A stretch of DNA of 64,000 bases. It comes from Paraburkholderia oxyphila NBRC 105797 (GTDB lineage Bacteria > Pseudomonadota > Gammaproteobacteria > Burkholderiales > Burkholderiaceae). Below the pieces are notes generated by a model. It was not told the origin of the DNA. It saw only the letters and a program-made list of their open reading frames with translations, and made no database searches. Shown here piece after piece: positions 60,613 to 64,000 of the stretch (position 1 is its first letter; every line of letters starts with the position of its first letter). The translations under genes were made by a program, and so were the position numbers. The stretch is from NCBI RefSeq assembly GCF_000685075.1, contig NZ_BAYD01000055.1, positions 1 to 64,000 of the forward strand. Reading direction: 5' to 3'.

Positions 60613-63063
60613 GTGAATCAATCGAAGAAAAACGCACACGCGGTGATCGCGGTCGCGGCGGTAAAGCGGGTTCGGGTCGTGGCCTCGCTGCTTGCCGTTA
60701 CCGCGCTGGCGGGGAACCTGCCAGACGCGAGTGCGCAGGCGCAGCCGGCCGTCGCGTCGCAGCCCGACTGGCCGCGCGCCCTCGACGAAGGCAAGGAGCA
60801 CGTCGAGATGTACCAGCCGCAGATCGAGCAGTGGAGCGGCAATCGCATTGCCGGCCGTGCCGCCGTCGCGGTGGGCGCGGCGAACGGCGCACCCACGTAC
60901 GGCGTCGTGCGCTTCTCCGCGATGGCCGACATCGACAAAGAAAGCGGTCTCGTGCTGCTCACCCATATTCAGGTCGATGGTGTCGACGTGCCGACGAACG
61001 CGGCCATGTCCCAGCGCATCAGGCAGGCCGTCGTCGCGCGTCTGCCCGCCGCCGGCCTGCAGGTGTCGCTCGACGAATTGCAGACGAGCTATGCGGCGTC
61101 GCGAGGATTCGCGCACGCGATGAGCGTCGCGGTGAAAAACGACGTGCCGCGGATCGTGTTCGCATCGACGCCCACCGTGCTCGTCCTTGTCGATGGCGCA
61201 CCCGCCTGGCGGCCGGTCGGCGAGACGGGTTATGCGCGCGCCCTGAACAGTCGCGCGTTGCTCATGCGCGACGCGCAAGGCCGGCTTTACGCGCAAGCGG
61301 CGGGGCACGGGTATTCGGCATCGGCGGTGGGCGGTCCCTGGCAGCCGATGGCGTCGCCGCCGGCCGCGCTGCTTGCGGCGGCGCAGGCGAGCGAGGCGAA
61401 GACGCCCGCCGATGCCATGCTGCCCCACGACGGCAAGCCGGCTGCATCGGCGCCGGCGTTGCTCGTCGCCACCCAGCCCACGGAGCTGATCGTGACCGAG
61501 GGCGCCGCGCAGCTCAGCCCTGTCCAGGGGACGCGTCTGCTGACGGTCACCAATACGGACCATGCGGTCTTCGTCTATCCGCAGACCAATACGTACTACG
61601 TACTGATATCGGGTCGCTGGTTCCGCTCGCAGTCCACTGGCGGACCGTGGACCTGGGTGCCGGGCAGCGATTTGCCCGCAGACTTCGCGAAAATTTCGCC
61701 CCAGGATCCGAAGGCCAATGTGCTCGTTTCAGTGCCGAATACGCCCGAGGCGAAGGAGGCCGCGATCGCGGCCTCGATTCCGCAAACAGCTACGGTGTCG
61801 CGCTCGCAGGCCAGCCTGAAGGTGAGCTATGACGGCGCGCCCCGCTTCGAGCCGATCGCGGGCACGACACTGAGCTATGCCGTCAACACGGCGAATGCCG
61901 TGATCGAGGTCGATCCTTCGCATTACTACGCGGTTGCCAACGGCGTGTGGTTCGTTGCGGGCTCCGCCGCCGGTCCGTGGGCCGTTGCGACCGCGGTGCC
62001 CGAGGTCATCTATGCGATGCCGCCCAGCAGTCCGCTCTACTACGTGACCTACGTGCGGATCTATTCGTCCACGCCCGATACTGTCGTGGTGGGCTATACG
62101 CCGGGCTACATGGGGGTGATGGTCAGCGCGGACGGCACGGTCGTCTATGGAACCGGCTATGTCTATGCACCCTACGTGGGCGACGTCTACTACGGATATC
62201 CGGCGACTTACGGCTATGGGGCAGGCTTCGCGCTGAGTGCCGCCGAGGGCTTTGCGTTCGGCTTCGCCGCCGGGGCCATCTGGGGCGGCGCATCGCCGTG
62301 GTGGGGGCCTTATTGGGGCGGCTACTGGGGCGGGGGCGGCTGGGGCAACGTCAACGTCAATCAGGCGAACTTTTACGGCCGGTGGGGCCAGGGCACGGTA
62401 ACTCACGCTTCCGGATGGAACCCATGGACCGGCACGCAGTGGCGCGGCGCTGCCGGCACGGGCTACAACCCGGCCACCGGGGCGCACTACCGGGGCGCGG
62501 CCGGAGCCGCGTTCAATCCGTACTCGGGCAACTATGCCGGCGCGCATCAAGGCGCGTTCGCCAATCCCGCGACCGGCCGCGCGGGCGCGGGCCGCGGCGG
62601 TATCGTCGGCAACGAGGCCAACGGCAATTTCGCGGCAGGGCGGCAGGTGGCGGGCGCCAACGCGAACACGGGGCGTTCGGGTGACGCGGAATTCGGCGTG
62701 GCCGGCAATACGCACACGGGCCAGTACGAAGCCGGGAGCCGGGGCTATGTGACGAACGCGTCGCGCGGCAATGCGCTTGCCTGGAACAATGGCGATGTCT
62801 ATGCGGGGCACGACGGCAACGTCTACCGGCACACCGATGGCGGCAGCTGGCAGCAGCACACATCGAATGGCTGGCAGTCGGTGCAGCCGCGCGGCGACGT
62901 GGGTGACCACCTCAACCGGCAGAGTCAAGCGCGCGATCTCGGCGCACAGCGATGGAACCAGTTCAACGGGCACGCGGGCGGCGGATGGGGCTCGCGCGGG
63001 ATGGGGGGCGGGTTCCGTGGCGGTGGGTTCGGCGGCGGATTCCACGGCGGGTTCCGGCGCTGA
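60613..63063 (+). CDS. Large exported Gly/Trp/Tyr-rich protein
   Basis: An 816-residue protein with an N-terminal signal (VVASLLAVTALAGNLPDASA). The first ~430 residues show repeats of a beta-type motif with conserved YYVLISGRWFRSQSTGGPWTW-like and YYAVANGVWFVAGSAAGPWA blocks. A hydrophobic Tyr/Gly region follows (YGYGAGFALSAAEGFAFGFA) and then a Gly/Trp-rich tail ending GGGFHGGFRR. Similar proteins are annotated as carbohydrate-binding in Burkholderia, but function is unproven. GTG at 60613 with GGGAG is chosen over the ATG at 60595, which has no site. Confidence 0.8.
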   Translation: MNQSKKNAHAVIAVAAVKRVRVVASLLAVTALAGNLPDASAQAQPAVASQPDWPRALDEGKEHVEMYQPQIEQWSGNRIAGRAAVAVGAANGAPTYGVVRFSAMADIDKESGLVLLTHIQVDGVDVPTNAAMSQRIRQAVVARLPAAGLQVSLDELQTSYAASRGFAHAMSVAVKNDVPRIVFASTPTVLVLVDGAPAWRPVGETGYARALNSRALLMRDAQGRLYAQAAGHGYSASAVGGPWQPMASPPAALLAAAQASEAKTPADAMLPHDGKPAASAPALLVATQPTELIVTEGAAQLSPVQGTRLLTVTNTDHAVFVYPQTNTYYVLISGRWFRSQSTGGPWTWVPGSDLPADFAKISPQDPKANVLVSVPNTPEAKEAAIAASIPQTATVSRSQASLKVSYDGAPRFEPIAGTTLSYAVNTANAVIEVDPSHYYAVANGVWFVAGSAAGPWAVATAVPEVIYAMPPSSPLYYVTYVRIYSSTPDTVVVGYTPGYMGVMVSADGTVVYGTGYVYAPYVGDVYYGYPATYGYGAGFALSAAEGFAFGFAAGAIWGGASPWWGPYWGGYWGGGGWGNVNVNQANFYGRWGQGTVTHASGWNPWTGTQWRGAAGTGYNPATGAHYRGAAGAAFNPYSGNYAGAHQGAFANPATGRAGAGRGGIVGNEANGNFAAGRQVAGANANTGRSGDAEFGVAGNTHTGQYEAGSRGYVTNASRGNALAWNNGDVYAGHDGNVYRHTDGGSWQQHTSNGWQSVQPRGDVGDHLNRQSQARDLGAQRWNQFNGHAGGGWGSRGMGGGFRGGGFGGGFHGGFRR

Positions 63064-63152
63064 CGCGTCAATCTCGCGATACTGGTGCGGCGCAAGTGGG
63101 CGGGCGGCTTTCGGAGGCCGCCCGCATCACATCGGCGTCGGTTGCGCCAATC

Positions 63153-64000
<848 letters not shown>

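Overview
The window reads as the origin region of a secondary chromosome (chromid) of a high-GC Burkholderiaceae bacterium, most like Paraburkholderia, Burkholderia or Caballeronia. This rests on: a plasmid-type ParA/ParB pair beside a RepB-family (Rep_3) initiator; a large iteron origin; several small periplasmic DUF4148-type proteins; Burkholderia-type trimeric porins; four LysR regulators; and the gene styles of the glp and choline-sulfate loci. I see no tRNA, rRNA, transposase, integrase or CRISPR array.

Replication and partition block (1 to 6.7 kb). At the left edge is the 5' part of ilvA, preceded by what looks like a complete translational attenuator with an Ile/Thr-rich leader peptide. 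parB and parA overlap and are transcribed leftward. A 1.2 kb gene-free centromere-like region carries six identical 14-bp palindromes. The leftward rep gene follows, then about 1.2 kb of origin with some 24 iterons (consensus TCCCATAnnnnGnnACCT), an AT-rich unwinding element and DnaA-box-like sites.

Regulatory block (6.7 to 25.9 kb). Two sensor kinases and three OmpR-type regulators lie in tandem at 7.6 to 13.0 kb. Two of the three regulators have receiver domains with no phosphorylation site. A fourth OmpR-type regulator upstream of a leftward RND efflux operon has Glu in place of the phospho-acceptor Asp. Between them are small exported proteins, a Rap1a/Tai-type immunity-like protein, a lone SsuA-type binding protein and a Tat-exported purple-acid-phosphatase-like enzyme.

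Metabolic and transport block (26 to 50 kb). It holds an HPP-CBS membrane protein, two alpha/beta hydrolases with a LysR regulator, an MFS transporter with a coupled small membrane protein, a histidine phosphatase, a phospholipase-D-like protein, and a leftward cluster of binding protein, MHS symporter, response regulator and sensor kinase. The glycerol regulon follows (glpR, then glpD, glpK and glpF), then a TPR/GT9 glycosyltransferase, a CaCA-family cation exchanger under a yybP-ykoY (Mn2+) riboswitch, and a porin.

Right block (50 to 64 kb). It has a choline-sulfate locus (divergent LysR, betC, choX), an HWE/HisKA_2-type kinase, a CsbD-like protein, a PAS-PAS-PAS-LuxR regulator, ugpB without its permease genes, a second porin behind a very AT-rich leader, a large Gly/Trp/Tyr-rich exported protein, and the C-terminal part of an acyl-CoA dehydrogenase running off the right edge.
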